Part shown: piece by piece, positions 12,000 to 25,300 of the stretch | How the letters are laid out: each line of letters opens with the position of its first letter | Position numbering within the stretch: position 1 is the first letter of the stretch | Source of the DNA: Moringa oleifera | Lineage: Eukaryota > Streptophyta > Magnoliopsida > Brassicales > Moringaceae | Length of the DNA: 64,000 nt | Direction of reading: 5' to 3' | Assembly: GCA_021397835.1 (NCBI GenBank) | Contig: JAJFZO010000863.1 | Location: 1,860,001-1,924,000 of the forward strand | Notes under the pieces: generated by a model | The model's input: only the letters and a program-made list of their open reading frames with translations | Database searches by the model: none | Told to the model about the DNA's origin: nothing | Translations under genes and position numbers: made by a program

Positions 12000-14900
12000 T
12001 TTCTCTCATTATCTAAAAAATAAGCATTTTATATTGATCCACAAATGAAATTAGAGACTAGAAGTTCGATAATATGCTTGGCATTTATTTTGTAAATAGC
12101 CTACCAATCACACTTATTGCGCCTTAAGTTATGATAAGAAACATAATAAACTTAAGCTACTTACAAAGGTAGGGTAAATAGCTCACACTTATTTAGTCTT
12201 CTTGTGTAGATGATTTATATACTTTGGTGCACACATTCGATATAAGGTCAAATCATTCACATTTGAACAAACAATTATCTTGATTCGTAATATAGGGTAT
12301 TCTAATTGTAACACCTCTACCAATATATCAAAATAATTGCTTTGATCTACATTATAGTTTGATCTTTTAACACAAACTTCACTATTTATTATAGTTCTAT
12401 TTGAACTGTGTCTTTCAATATAAAATTTATATACATTGACATATTATCTTAAGTATGGCTTCATAGACCTTAGCAGACTTTTTGCAACATCCTAGATAAA
12501 GTTGTTATTGATAAATTTTAGTGGGTCATGCCATATAAATATTCAAATATCGGTCATTTGACTATATTTACCAAAAATAATTTAACCAAAAAGGGTTTAA
12601 ATTACTAATACGCATGTATAGATTAAGCTAACTTGAAACTTGAAGCTTTAGATGAGTGTTAATTTCATGATTAGTTATGTGCAAACAATGTTGGTGTAAT
12701 TGAGAATATAAATCATATAAAATATTAATTAAAAAAAGATGTCATTGTTAACAGAGATTTTTGTGTGTGAATGACTAAGTACATTACTATGTATGAGTCA
12801 TGAAATATTTACTTTATAAATGGCTACACCTTTGGTTAGTTCAATAAAATGTAGGTATAAACAGCCCGATATTCATCTTTTGTGAAATATCTTAATTTTT
12901 TTCTTTGAAATGTTTTACTTGGATATTTAAATATCCAAAGATTTTCTTCATACTCTTCCGATTCATAATCATCAATGCGATTCTGTGACACTTTTTGATT
13001 TTATGTGTTGACATGTGGCTTGAAGTAATGTGAGAAAAATAATGATATTTGTTCAATCAAATATACTCGCATATTGAACTTTTCACTTATACTTCATCCT
13101 TAAAATTATTTTCAACTTTCGTAAATGCTTGCAATGACAATTGAGAATAATCAAATAGTTAAGTGGTTGAAATGGCAAAGTAATTATATAAAAGTATGAT
13201 TAGTGTCTCACAAAGGATACATCCATTGATACTGTACTGGATCGGTTATCATTATTTCATAGGCCAAGCATACCTAAAGATTTTCCATCGATTCAAAGAA
13301 GTTCGAGAGAAATATATGCTCAAGTTTATATAAAATTATAGAGATCTCATTCTCATGTCATCTCATATTTTTAATTTGAATAGTAGCTGATGTAAGCTTT
13401 TTGAAAAAAATACTCAACTCTATTAGTGCTTATAATACATTAATACATAACAGCTCATGAAATGTGATGAGTGGTAATTGTTGTATAAAAAACTGACCGT
13501 TATGACTATTCATCCCAAACAACATATATTTTCTCATGTCCATACATTTTGCCCTAATTGATATATATATCCATCAAAGAACTTTAGATTTTTCACCCAC
13601 TTACAAAATATTTCACTACTTGTATTGTTAATGGTGTAACAAGCTTTAGGGTACTTTTTAGTTATTGCATTTCTTGTTATCTCACATCGTCTATAAAATG
13701 CCTTCAATTTTTCTATTGACTTTGCATTATCATTTGTCTTTTTTTTTTACATTCAACATTGGGTCGAATACATTATCAAAGATATTTTTCTCTGTATATG
13801 ATATCGAGATTGTGTCATATTAAGTTAGTGCGCTAATAAGATAGATTTTAAAATATGATTTGTTTTCTCCAATGACATATCATGCAAAAAGGATGATTTA
13901 TCTAATCTTATCTGACTTTTGTAACATTTTTCAATCTTAGTTGACCTATATCTTCATATCCAAATTTAATAGGAAGAGTTACTACTATCATTATTTTCTT
14001 CCTAATGAATGCAATTTTATTACTTTAAAATGGATGAGCTTCAAGTAAGAACTTACGATATTATCAAAACAAAGCTACTTACGTCTATTAGGAAATGTAA
14101 ATGTATTTGAATCTTCACTTCTTTAAAGATAAGCTAATCTTTCTAATATACTCTAAGTGAACAACACTGAGTAGGTAGGGAAGTCACTGAAGGTCCATAT
14201 TAGAATAACTTTTATGATGAAATTTTATTTGCAAGAGAAATCATTTGTGGGCACCTCAACCGCCCATAATATTTATGACTTTGCTATCAAAGGTTATAAG
14301 TAAACATCTAACTTATCTTATAGATTCGTTGGATTAAGAATGTTCATTGTTAAGAACATGTACTGCTCCTTTATGCACATTGAATATGGTAAATTATACA
14401 ATGTGACTATTACCGGCCATGAAAATATTATTGTCTTAACTGATCAAATAGTTAAAATTCATCAGTGTTCAAACCTAATATGACGTTTCTACATTCAGTA
14501 GTAAAAGATGGATGAGAATGATCAAAATACATCCAAGCAAGAGAGTCAAAGTAATGGCACATGATATCTTTTTCAACCTCATGTTTTTCATGCCATCTTA
14601 TGTTATTAATAATGGCTCTCATGCTTATAGTTTTTGTAAATGAAGACTAAAAGGAAAATAATATATCTTCTTGTGTGAAATTTTGTTTTTGTTTATTAAA
14701 TTTGTATATTTTTCTCTTATACTACGGATGATCATAAAACTTGCAAAAACTTAGTTCATTGTCATTATTTCAGTATATCATGCACTCATTGTTACAAAAG
14801 ATAATCTTTTCAACTGGTAACCCCTTACCTTGCAAACGTTTCTTTGTAGTGTAAAAATTCTCAATCATGAAATTATGGACTGTTATAATCTCTTTCATTA

Positions 14901-15100
14901 ATTGATAAATATTATAGGATCTTTCAAAAATATAATATTTCAACTTTATGTTCAATATTTTAATAATAGTAGACAGTTATGAATGATTTTAACATTAATC
15001 CCACAATTATTACTTTATGGCATTCAATACATCATCAAATCATTAGGCATTCGAATTAAAGAATTCTTTCATGTGTTTTAGATTAAATTTTGAACTAGCC
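12000..15100 (-). pseudogene. CACTA transposase remnant (TNP2 / DUF4218 / DUF4216 order)
   Basis: Minus-strand peptides follow the TNPD-type transposase from N to C. Near 14800 there is QGKGLPVEKI, ECMIYW, CKFYDHPRYK. At 14500-14620 there is MAWHEKHEVEKDI-like sequence, then NVILGLNTDEF. At 14200-14350 there are EQYMFLT and DKLDVYL, then RKFLLEAHPF near 14030 and HNLDIIYREK near 13820. ICCLG/FIQQLPLITFHELL lies near 13500, and DPVQYQWMYP (DUF4218) near 13230. A DUF4216-like segment (NYFDILVEVLQLEYP) lies at about 12300. Stops and frameshifts occur throughout, so this gene is dead. Confidence 0.8.
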
Positions 15101-16218
15101 ATATTCATTATCATTGTTTGGTATGTATTAGGATATTCATGCATAATGACAAATTTTTTCCTAATATAAATTTAATTAAACAATAATTAAAACTCTCATC
15201 ATTTAACTAATGACAATTTCAAACATAATATCTCGGTAAAAAATTATATTTAACCAAATAATATTTAGCTAGTTCAACATTCTCATAACGAAGATTTTGA
15301 CACATTTTTCGATTATATTGACATTTTACCTTACCTCTATCTATGAATATCAGTTGACTATAAGCAAACTAAATAAAGTATTCTATTCTAGCAAAAAAAA
15401 ATTTTGATTTAAGAATCCATCTATAAGCATGGAGAATATTAACTAGTGATCTAATCCACTCATATTTCTTTTACTTAATTAGTTCTAAACTAGTTCTCAA
15501 TAAGTTACCTCGTGAAATTTTGAACAATTTGGCAATTTATTATCAAAATTTCAAGCAAACATTCAAGGACATGACTAATTTAGTCATAATTTAAATTACA
15601 ATTTAAAATCATCATCAAACAATTTCGAGGATACATCAAAAGTACATGACTTATAGTATAGCTTATTTAACTGTTTATACATGTCGCCTAAAGTCCAAAG
15701 GTAGGTGGTCTTATACCATTCAAAGATTTGTACTTATATGAAACACAATATTGTAAGTCATTGGTCACTTCATTTTATAAAAATTTTGATAGTATATTCC
15801 TATAATTCTTGAAGCACATCTCATATATAGATATGAGTTGATATTTTTTTATCAAAACATACACTTGTATCCATTAATATGTACAAAAAGAATAATGTAG
15901 ATTCTTCACAAAATTTATAATAAATAAAATAAATAATAATCTATATATGTCATCTGTCACACAAAAATATCACAATATTAATTATTTGATTTAGATAATT
16001 CAAGAATTATTACTAAACAATTGATTTCAACGCATGTAGAAACATGTGAGTAACAGTAAATTTTTACTTATAATTCTCAAATGGTGTATTCAAAGAATGT
16101 CTTAAAACTAACTTTATTAATAGTAACACTTAATGATTATCATATAATTGATCAATTTAACTGATTAATATACATTATGAAAAATCCTAATGTTCATATA
16201 TTGACTGCAACCTTAATG
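15101..16218. other. AT-rich DNA holding the unresolved right end of the CACTA element
   Basis: No ORF and no recognisable protein remnant. The right-hand CACTA terminus should lie here, but I see no subterminal GTCACTAAA repeats and no CACTA-like end. That end may be deleted or disrupted by the neighbouring Mutator-like element. Confidence 0.4.
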
Positions 16219-19200
16219 TTTAATCAATTTTATCAGACACACTTTAATATTTCAAAAGTGATAATACAAAATCTAATGTTTAAATATTGACCAAAATAAA
16301 CCCGTTGATAATGGATTACTAACGACGTTAACAAGTAAGTAAAAGGATAATCGGGTTTTAATAAAAGCATAACCCAGTCAAAATGCACACATGAGATGTG
16401 TTTAGCCTAGGTTGCACTGTAATGAAAACAATAATCCATATTGTCATTTTCATTACACTTAACCAAATCAAATTTTTATTTTGACAAAACACGAAAGTGG
16501 TAACTTTCTTTTTACTCTTGTTGACCAAACCCAATAAGCTTTTTGGAAATTCTTAAAGCAGTAGTGATGAATTTTTAAAGAATCCAACATCAAATGCGAT
16601 AAAGGTATGTTTATATCCCAATAATCTATCTTTATTTTTTAAAAAGTTCACCAAAGAATGCTACATTTTTTTTTGTTTGCAATTTATGTAAAATGAAAAT
16701 GATTATAAATCAGTTGTCTTTTCCATTGTTCTTTAGTATGAATTTGTCAAAGATGTGTTTGACTTGTTGAAAGATTGTTTGACTAGATATTTGGGGTTTT
16801 GGATTATGAAAATTTTGTTAGGGTTTCAAATTATGAAAGATAAAATTTTTAAATTGTGATAAATTTGTTAGGGATATTAGTAATTAGGGTTTATATGTGC
16901 ATTTGGCAGGTAGATTTCATTTATGAATTTTATTTATTATTTACTTTTAGTCAGTGTATTTAACAAATATTATCAATATTTAATGTACTATATAAAATAT
17001 ATTTTAATTTAAAGCTACCTTATTATGAATTGTATTTATTGTGGTTGTGGTATGTTTATATATTGATTCTTTTTGTTTTTTCAATTTATCTAAGTTATGA
17101 CTTCATATTATTTTGTTTGTTTTTTACACCTCAACAGACACTTTGTTGACTTAACTATTAGAAAATATAGTTTAGATTAAGTGATCACATTAGATGATGT
17201 TGACATTGACCACTTGTCAATTATAAAGTTAGTAAGTATGTTAAGGGAGGTCGAAATATGGCATAAAAGTGAAAGAAAATTTATGTTTTCCTCGGTAAGT
17301 CAATGGATGATGGGCCTAGAGTAGAAAGTGATAAAGATTTAATGGTTATCATAAACATAAAGTGTATTTGGAGTGAAATATCCATATATATGTTAAGAAA
17401 TGGGTACACAGTATAGTATAAACTAGGAAGGTAATGCACCAACTGATAATATTGATGTGAATATAAATATGAATATGAATATAGATGATGTGAGTGTGAA
17501 TATAAATATAGCTGATGTGAATGTGAACGTGAATATAGATAATATAAATACAAATGATGTGAATATGAATATGCAGCATATGAATGATAATGTTAATTTA
17601 AATAGGTACCGTAGTGACGATGAAGAATTGAATGTGGATGATGGGGATGGTGATTCTGAAGATAGCGATTATAAGGTGAAACTTGAAGATCATGTAATGC
17701 ATAGTACAAATCTAGATCTACCTAGGCATAACAAGAATAGTGGTAGCGATAGGCTTAGTGGGCCTAGATTTAATGATTTCAATGTTGGCTATTCGAATGA
17801 GCTTCACACTCTGGGTAGGAGTGATAAAGATGTAGATAACTATCATAAGATGAAGTTTAATGCTACAACCAACATTAAAAAAATCTAGTATTTAAAGTAA
17901 GGTTAATTTTTACCACATTAAATAGTACTAGGAAAGCAGTCACACAATATGTTGTGGAGGGTGAGAATAATGTAAAATTTGCAAAAAGTGAAGCTTATAG
18001 GCCAAGATTTGTTGTGAAGATAAGTGTAAGTAGGCCATTTTGATCTCACAAGTAGGTCAGACTTAGTCATTTGCAATAAAGACTTATCATTCAATATACA
18101 TATATAATAGATCTTTCAAGAACAAACGCATGAATTTAACATATTTGGCTAAAAGTACTTGAATTTATTTAAAAGAGATCCAAAGATTAGTATAAATATA
18201 CTAATGAAAGCAATTAGGGCAAATCTAGCTTGTAATGTTTCTAAGAGTGTTTGTACAAAGGCAAAGTGTTTTATTATGATTGAGATTTGCGGGTCTGAAG
18301 AACAACAGTATGGAAGATTGAAGAATTAGTGTGAAGAAATTATACAATAAAAACTACAAATTACTTTCATTTTGAGCTTGGATAGGGCTATTAAAAATTT
18401 AGATCAATATTATCAATAGGTGCATTCTAAAAAAGTTACATAAAAAAAATTCTAAGCTTGGATCCAGTCTTTTAGAGAATGTATGTATGTTTAGATGGTT
18501 GCAGAAAGATGTTTTTAAAATGTTATGTACTAATTATCAATTTGAATGCCTACCATTTGAAAGGTATGGTATAGGGACAATTGATGATTGCTATTGAAAT
18601 TGGTTTAAACAACAACACAATAGTTGCACCTACCTCATTTACACCTAAGATAAGAACAGTAAGTAAATCTTTTTTTTCATTTGTATGTAACTACTTTTTT
18701 TAGTATTTTTATTAGTAAAATAACTCGTACATTATATGATCAATTAGTAGGGCTTACATGCCACCCACTCCTCCCACCCAGCCACAAAGACACTTCCAAC
18801 CAAGACAACATAACTAACCTGTGATAAGACTCACTTTGAAATCCCTAACTCAACCTTTCGTACTAATAATAATAACATCTTTTATATCTGGCATAGTTTT
18901 TACCTCAACTGACATTGGTCTTACAACTAGCACAACGTCAAGAGTATATACTGAAATTCCCTCAACAAAACCAAATTCTCAAGGATTAAAAGTAAAGACA
19001 ATTAGTATGAAAAGAGTTGGATCACCAAAGTGAATTCAAGATGCTTTTATTGTATTCTAGTTTAATTAGAAGACAGTTTATTATGAAATGATGAATAATT
19101 TGGTTATGTATGGTTTAAATTATTGATATTTAGTGTGAAGTTATGAATAATCTAACTGTAACTTTTAGATATGTGAAATTGGATGATTGAATGAATGAGA

Positions 19201-20964
19201 AATCATTTGAATGTCCATTTGTCTTATATCGTGGATGCAAAATTTTGTTTCAAGTTTCTGGATGAACTGAAGAATGAAAGAATGATTATTCAATAAATTA
19301 TATATTGTAGCATACCAATTGAACTATAGTACACTTTGGTATGCTTACAGGATTTCTTTTAGCAAACTTGATATATTATAAGTAAACCTATGGTGACAAT
19401 ATGTTGGTTTTGACATACAAATCATATCAATGCAATGAACATATAATTTTTTATGAATTATAGATCATGTAAAAAAGTTCCACAATTGAATTTAATAGGA
19501 TCATATATGATCAAACTAGTAAACCATTGCATGCTCCATTACTAAAATATAAAACGAATATAAAGGTTTATCTCAAAAAATTAAATTCAACAACTCTAAA
19601 AACCAAAAGTTATTACATGATTAACTACATGAGTTAGTCACTATCCAAAATAGTATAGCTCACATTTTTGCACTAGTTATCTCCCTTACTCTCTCTGATG
19701 AAGTATTTAATTAATATAATACAAGTGATAATGCAAGAAACAATCATAAGTCTCTTATACAATGGGATTTTGCTTTGTAAGTTCCTTACTTGACATAACA
19801 ACCTTAATAGCACTTACATTCCATGATCATAAATCGGAGTATCATGCAATCGAAAGTATTGATAGAATCCTTACTTATAAAACAACAACAAAACAGATTT
19901 GCTTTAAAATCAAATATATTGGATCCATATTTGTTAAAAAAAAATAACATCTTAATACAACAACATTCTTTATTATTTATAAAACCATATTCAATACATG
20001 CATAAACCAAAATTACATAATAATTAAAATATGATAAATACAAAAGCCTTTTAGAAATCGCACGGTCATATACAAAAGCTATAAGCTAAATTTCACACTA
20101 ACATTGAATATCTATTGAGCATATATGAATTTTTTCTTAACTGATAGTTGTTTTTTAAATTGAATACCTAAAATACAGTGAGGGATTCACATTTACATAC
20201 AAAAAAATCATTAAATAATTGAAATCAATGGCATTTAAAATTTCAAACAAAAATATCTAATTTGGATTAAGACAGCGTAAAATAGTTATATGCAAACAAT
20301 TTTATTAATTGACATTCACTAAATAGTATACAGAAAACATCAAAAAAAAATATTTGCATTAAAGAGATAATCAAATCAGTATAATCCAAAATATCTAGCA
20401 TAATTTCTTGATAAATCGGGATAATTATTGTAAATAAAATCAAATAAAATCAAGATCAACTACCAGAATACTTAAATTCGTTGAATCCAAAACATGAAAC
20501 CTCACCTTATTTCGGTCATAACCCTAAAACTTTCTTCCTAGCTTCCTTAGTCTCTATGAAGTGGGTAATTTTAACAAAGAACCACATGGACACAAAGTAA
20601 CTTCGTAATGTAAAGATTCATTATCCATGAAGGACAATGTTAGGCAATAATGCACAACCACGACAATTTTTAGCTTCTATTGAGATTAAAATCAATTGAT
20701 AGGGTTCAAATCAACAAACAATTTAATAAATCATATTTCTTACTAACTCGTTCAATGATCTTAAACCTAAAACTTGTAAAGAACTTCATGGATGAGCTTT
20801 TGATGTAAGTTGGTACGAAACGCAAAAAGAAAAGATGAAGCTACCCTTGGCATTAAGGCAAATTTAAGATTGCATCAATCATGAGGAGGTATTTCGATAA
20901 TTTTCATTATATTAAGGTCTGTAGTGTCACTTTTAAAATATTAAGATGTGTTTGATAAGTTAAA
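16219..20964 (+). mobile_element. Mutator-like element (MULE) with terminal inverted repeats
   Basis: The sequence at about 16219-16301 aligns with the reverse complement of about 20886-20964 over roughly 70 bases. Shared features are a TTATCARACACA-like start, CTTAATATTT, AAAAGTGA and a final GAAATA/AAAATA. Between them lies a MuDR-type transposase remnant on the plus strand (17170-19033). These are the two hallmarks of a MULE. Exact ends and the expected 9-base target duplication could not be fixed, and the inverted repeats have diverged substantially. Confidence 0.7.
17170..19033 (+). pseudogene. MuDR-type transposase remnant, internally deleted
   Basis: The N-terminal part begins near 17190 (DDVDIDHLS..., SMLREVEIW). 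It is followed by an open Asn/Asp-rich stretch at 17457-17888 rich in N-I/M/V dipeptides, then an acidic patch (DDGDGDSEDSDY). After a frameshift near 17888 the MuDR domain appears (TLNSTRKAVTQYVVEG, NVKFAKSEAYRPRFV), and at 18480-18600 a CLDGC...LKG...GQLMIA remnant of the catalytic domain start. The rest of the DDE and SWIM regions is missing. A Ser/Thr-rich C-terminal piece at 18821-19033 ends in KRVGSPK. The open stretch at 17457 is a surviving fragment, not a host gene. Confidence 0.7.
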
Positions 20965-21600
20965 TATAATAGTTTTATGGAACTTTTACTTAAAAAAATT
21001 TTATTTATGTTAACATGTTTTTAAAAATATATTTTTTAATAATTTAAATAACCTTTTGATTATAAATATTTAAATAAATATCATTTAAAATCTTTAAAAT
21101 ATTCTTTGTTTTAATTTTTACTTCGAATTTCATATCATATTTAAATTGATTCATGAAAAATAATCAAATTGAATTTTGTTTTAAATTATTATAAAAAATT
21201 AAATATATCTTTTATTAAAATACCTAGGCTTAATAAATTCTATTCTTTTGAGTTGGTGTCACAATTTTAAATAATTTTTGAGTCACAAATTATTTGTTAT
21301 AAATTTTTAAAATTTTTGATAGTAAAAAATTTTAAAATATATTTTCTTATTCAAAAAATTTTTAAAATCTTTTGTAATAGTCGTTGAAATATTTTTTTGC
21401 ATTAAAAAAATTAAGTCAAAATTCATATTATTTAATTTCAATTTAAATATCTTTAATTTTTAAATTTTTAAATATAATTTAATTTAACTGTTTCTTGTCA
21501 ATCAGATTCTATTTAAATAAATAATATTTATTTTAGATATTTATATATTTTCAAAAATAAAGTTATGTTTTTTCTCTTGCCATTTTTTAGTCAATTAAAT
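20965..21600. other. AT-rich intergenic DNA
   Basis: Extremely AT-rich, with no ORF, no repeat unit that I could define and no promoter motif. Composition changes sharply at about 21600, where the EPL promoter begins. Confidence 0.4.
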
Positions 21601-21608
21601 TATAGAAA

Positions 21609-21873
21609 TGGGCCAAATCTAAGCATGGGCTTCATCTGTGGGCCACATGATCCAGAATAAGCCGGTCTAATGATCTGCTATCCGTCTTCCTCCCTCTACT
21701 CAGTTACGCCTGCAAATCACAAACATCCTCCATTAATCCTAACCCAAAATCATTCATAATAAGTTTGTTTCCATTGTCCAACGTTCCTACTTCCGTTAAC
21801 TTCCTCTTGTCGTCCTTGTTTCTTTTCTTTTTATCTCTTTCGCGGTCTTGGGAGGCAATGAAAATAAACCCTA
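21609..21873 (+). promoter_or_regulatory. Cluster of site II and telo-box motifs upstream of EPL
   Basis: Three TGGGCC/T (site II, TCP-binding type) motifs lie at 21609-21614, 21626-21631 and 21639-21644. An AAACCCTA telo-box lies at 21866-21873, with another ACCCTAG at about 21906. Site II plus telo-box is a known combination in promoters and leaders of plant housekeeping genes. The function here is inferred from position only. Confidence 0.5.
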
Positions 21874-22025
21874 GCAGAGCACCATCAGGTTATTGCTAGC
21901 AAGTGAACCCTAGAATTCATGTCTTATGATTGCCACTGACGAGAGAAAAAGAGAGAGGAGCCATCGCTTACACCTACTGAACCCCTAGAATTTCTTATTA
22001 TCACCGCATTTTGCCTCATTCTGCT

Positions 22026-22235
22026 GTAAGTATCTTTGTGAATTTAAATTGTTCTTCACTTGTTCAATTTCAATTTTCTCTAGTAAGGCGGACCACGTGC
22101 ATTAAAATGCAGTCGGTCTCTGGATTAGTTTTAATTGTGTAAGCGTACTCATTTGGTGAGAGTGAGTCAAATGCATGCTTAATGCTATTCAATTGCATGT
22201 ACGATGTAATTTATGTTTTCTGAGTTTTCTTGCAG
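22026..22235 (+). other. 5'-UTR intron of the EPL gene
   Basis: A good donor (GTAAGT at 22026) and acceptor (TTCTTGCAG ending at 22235) flank a 210-base T-rich interval between the putative leader and the coding exon. The start of transcription is not known; the leader probably begins at about 21700-21850. Confidence 0.55.
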
Positions 22236-22266
22236 AACCATTAGTGATACTGATTAATCTTTGTGA

Positions 22267-22320
22267 ATGAGGGCAAATGGAGAAGAAGAAGAGAGAATTC
22301 ATATTCATATAGTGGTATAG
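22267..22320 (+). CDS. Upstream ORF (17 codons) in the EPL leader
   Basis: An ATG at 22267 opens a 17-residue frame ending with TAG at 22318-22320, 57 bases before the main ATG at 22378. A second overlapping short frame starts at the ATG about 10 bases further on. If the leader is spliced as proposed, scanning ribosomes meet these ATGs first, which would be expected to lower translation of EPL. Conservation is unknown. Confidence 0.4.
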   Translation: MRANGEEEERIHIHIVV

Positions 22321-22377
22321 TAATCATAATTCAGAGAAAGAACCACTAGGGAAAACAAAAAGAAGAGAAAGAGGAAA

Positions 22378-25300
22378 ATGAGCAGGCTATCTTTCAGGCC
22401 TCGACCTCTTGACATACATAAGAAGCTACCAATTGTAAAGTCTGTGAAAGACTTTGAAGATGATGAGACCCCTACTTCTACCACCCGCAATTCTCAGTTG
22501 CTGCGTATAGCTGCTGCCGAAGCTGACAATGAGGTACCCTTTCCTCTTTCTTTTTGAGTTCTGTTTGTATGTTATCTTTTCATGGGTTGCTCAGGCAATG
22601 CTGCTGGGTTTTCTTTTTTTTTTTTTTTTTTTTTGTGGCGTAGTGTATGTTGAGAGATAATCTTTCATTTTGAAGGAACACATCTAGTTGAACCATTATG
22701 AAAGCCATTTCTTCCATGAAACAAGACGAGGGTACTTAATTTGTTTGGGTTTGCAGGTACATCAAATCCCCAACAAAAAAGTGGCTCCTGAAATACCAAC
22801 TCCTCAGTTTGTTGTGGTGGATACATATGAAAGAGATTATTCCCGCACTTTCAGTCAACCCACTTCTTATTTACGTGCAAGAGGAGGTTTGTTAGCCTCA
22901 AAGTTTATCTACTTATTTACACTTACTGGTTTTAGGACATCAACGTAGCAAGCTGAAACTTTGCTAATTGTATTGCAGCCCGGGCTGAGCTTGGAGAGTT
23001 TGTTGAGTATGACTTAGACAATGAAGATGAGGATTGGCTCCGGGAGTTAAATAAAGACAAAAAGATTCTTATGCCTGAAAAGTAGATTATCTATCGTGAT
23101 TACAAATTTTAGTTCTCTACTCTTTTTTTTTTCTTTAGTAAATCTAGTCGGTGCTCTTTCTTTATTTTCTGTTTTCCCTTCTGGAAGGAATCTGATATCC
23201 ATCATAAAGGAACCTACTTCTTCTTTTCATTTATCAACTTGGTTATCATACTGAATTGTGCATTTTAGATCTTCACTTAGATTAAAGGCTGAATTTTCTC
23301 TTAAGGAGCGGTAGCCTTAGCCTTTCGCAGTGTGTTAGAAGGCTCCGTAGTTCCTTGAGTATTTGCATGAATTCTTAATATCAGGCTCTGTAATTCCTAG
23401 TCTACTTGAACATGTGCTTGAATTTCCTTTCAATCCTTGCAGTATTTATTTTCCTAGGTTACTTGAGGGCACAAACAAGTGATCCCTTTTTTTTTTGGCA
23501 CTTAACATTGCTCCATTTTTTCCAAGTTAGTCTATTTATGCCATTAAGCAACAGTTTGCAGTAGAAAGAAATGTTTGCATATTTGAAGAATTTATGGATG
23601 TAGAAATCTAGAATGAAACACTTTCCTAAAACCTTTATCCAAGGCTAATCTGTTTTGTTTTGTACAATTTTCTATACATATTTGTCGTCTCTTATTATCG
23701 TAATCTTGTAAAAATGTTCTTGTCAATGCAGATTTGAGAGCATTATTTTTAAACTAGAGGTGTTGGATCACAAGGCTAGGGAAAGAGCTGGAGTTATAAC
23801 GCCCACCCTTGGTTCCCCAATTCCTGTACTTCTGCAATTTGATGCTGCTATTGAGGTGAAACTTTCATTTGGTTGTATGGTGCTCATCAATTTCAATGTT
23901 AGTCATCAGTCGTGACTGTTTCTAACTTCATGCATTCAGTAGCTATATTAGGTATGAAAATTTTCAAGTTTGTGGCAATTAAATTTTTGTCTCTAATTAA
24001 GTTTTGCTGGGAAGAGATAAAAGAGAGATTTTTTACTTACTGTATGCTCTTTAATAAGATTATCTGTGTTTCTTATGTCCGAAGAGATGAAAATTTCAGC
24101 AAGAATGAATTTCATATACAGTAGGCCTGCAGCTCCTTAACTTATTAGCGTAGAAAAGGAAAAGAAGAAGGAAATTCAAATACAACAAAACTGTAGAGAG
24201 TTATTTTTCTCTAATCCATGTCCAACAAATTGCCATTTTGCGTAAAATTACAAGTCCTGCCTGACCTCTATTGGTCCTAAAGTATGTCAAAGATAAGTAG
24301 AGGTTGTGGTCATCTGTTGCCACAAAAAGCTAAAAGTACCATGCTGCTTTTTGGTCTAATATCTCTCTGTTGCTTCCTCTAATTGATATTTCCCTGCTTG
24401 AATATGTATTTTAAGAATGTTCATTGCTGGGAAAATTGTACATTTTGACAGTATATATGATATCTTTTGCTTGACTTTCCATGTGTACTGCAAAATGCTG
24501 GTATCTTGAATCATTTGATAAATATCAACTAGGGTCTAATTCTATTTATATCGGTCTCCTCTTAATTCTAGGCGCTACAAGCTCTGTCTATCAAATATGG
24601 AGTCTTCCAGGCTGTTTACAACTATTGGAAAGAGAAGGTATGAAGCAAATTCCAAAGTGAGAGACATTCTGAACTTATGAGGCATCTTCCATACTTTAAA
24701 AAAATAATAATAATTATACTTGAAACACCTGAATTTGTGGCAAAATGTATCATTCTTTAATGACCTAGGGGAATTATAAAAGCTTTGTAAAGGTGTAACT
24801 GCAGTTTTAAAGCATCATACTTTGACATTGTGTTACACTGATAAAATTTTGAAACATATATGGTGTTAGGATTGAGGACGGTGAGAGAATAAAATCACGG
24901 AAGTTCAAAATTTTAATAAAAAAAGAATATCATTCTTAATTTTGAATATTTCTTTCCGGGGTGACTTTTTAAATGTCCCCAGGAGTGGAGAAATGTGGTG
25001 AAGAATAGAACTTTTCAAATATTTCTCAAACTAGTGAAGAGAAGTTGACAAGAGATTCTATTATAAAATTGTCTTCTTTTACTTCACTGCCTATGACCGG
25101 TTCCCCCCCTCGAGATGGGGTTACGACCATGTAAAAAGAATATAGATAGCAAAATCTATGAAGTCTTTTGAACATGAGACACTTAGTAACAAAACTCTGA
25201 TTGTTACATTTGTACGTACAAATAAATGGTTCTTAAGGTTTGCCTTATGGGCAAGAAGCTGATGAAACATTTCTAGGCATGAAAGTGTTTGTGGTGCTTT

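Noticed and set aside
17281..17579. Tyr/His/Ile-rich minus-strand frames
   Set aside because: They are antisense shadows of the Asn-rich repeat in the MULE transposase remnant.
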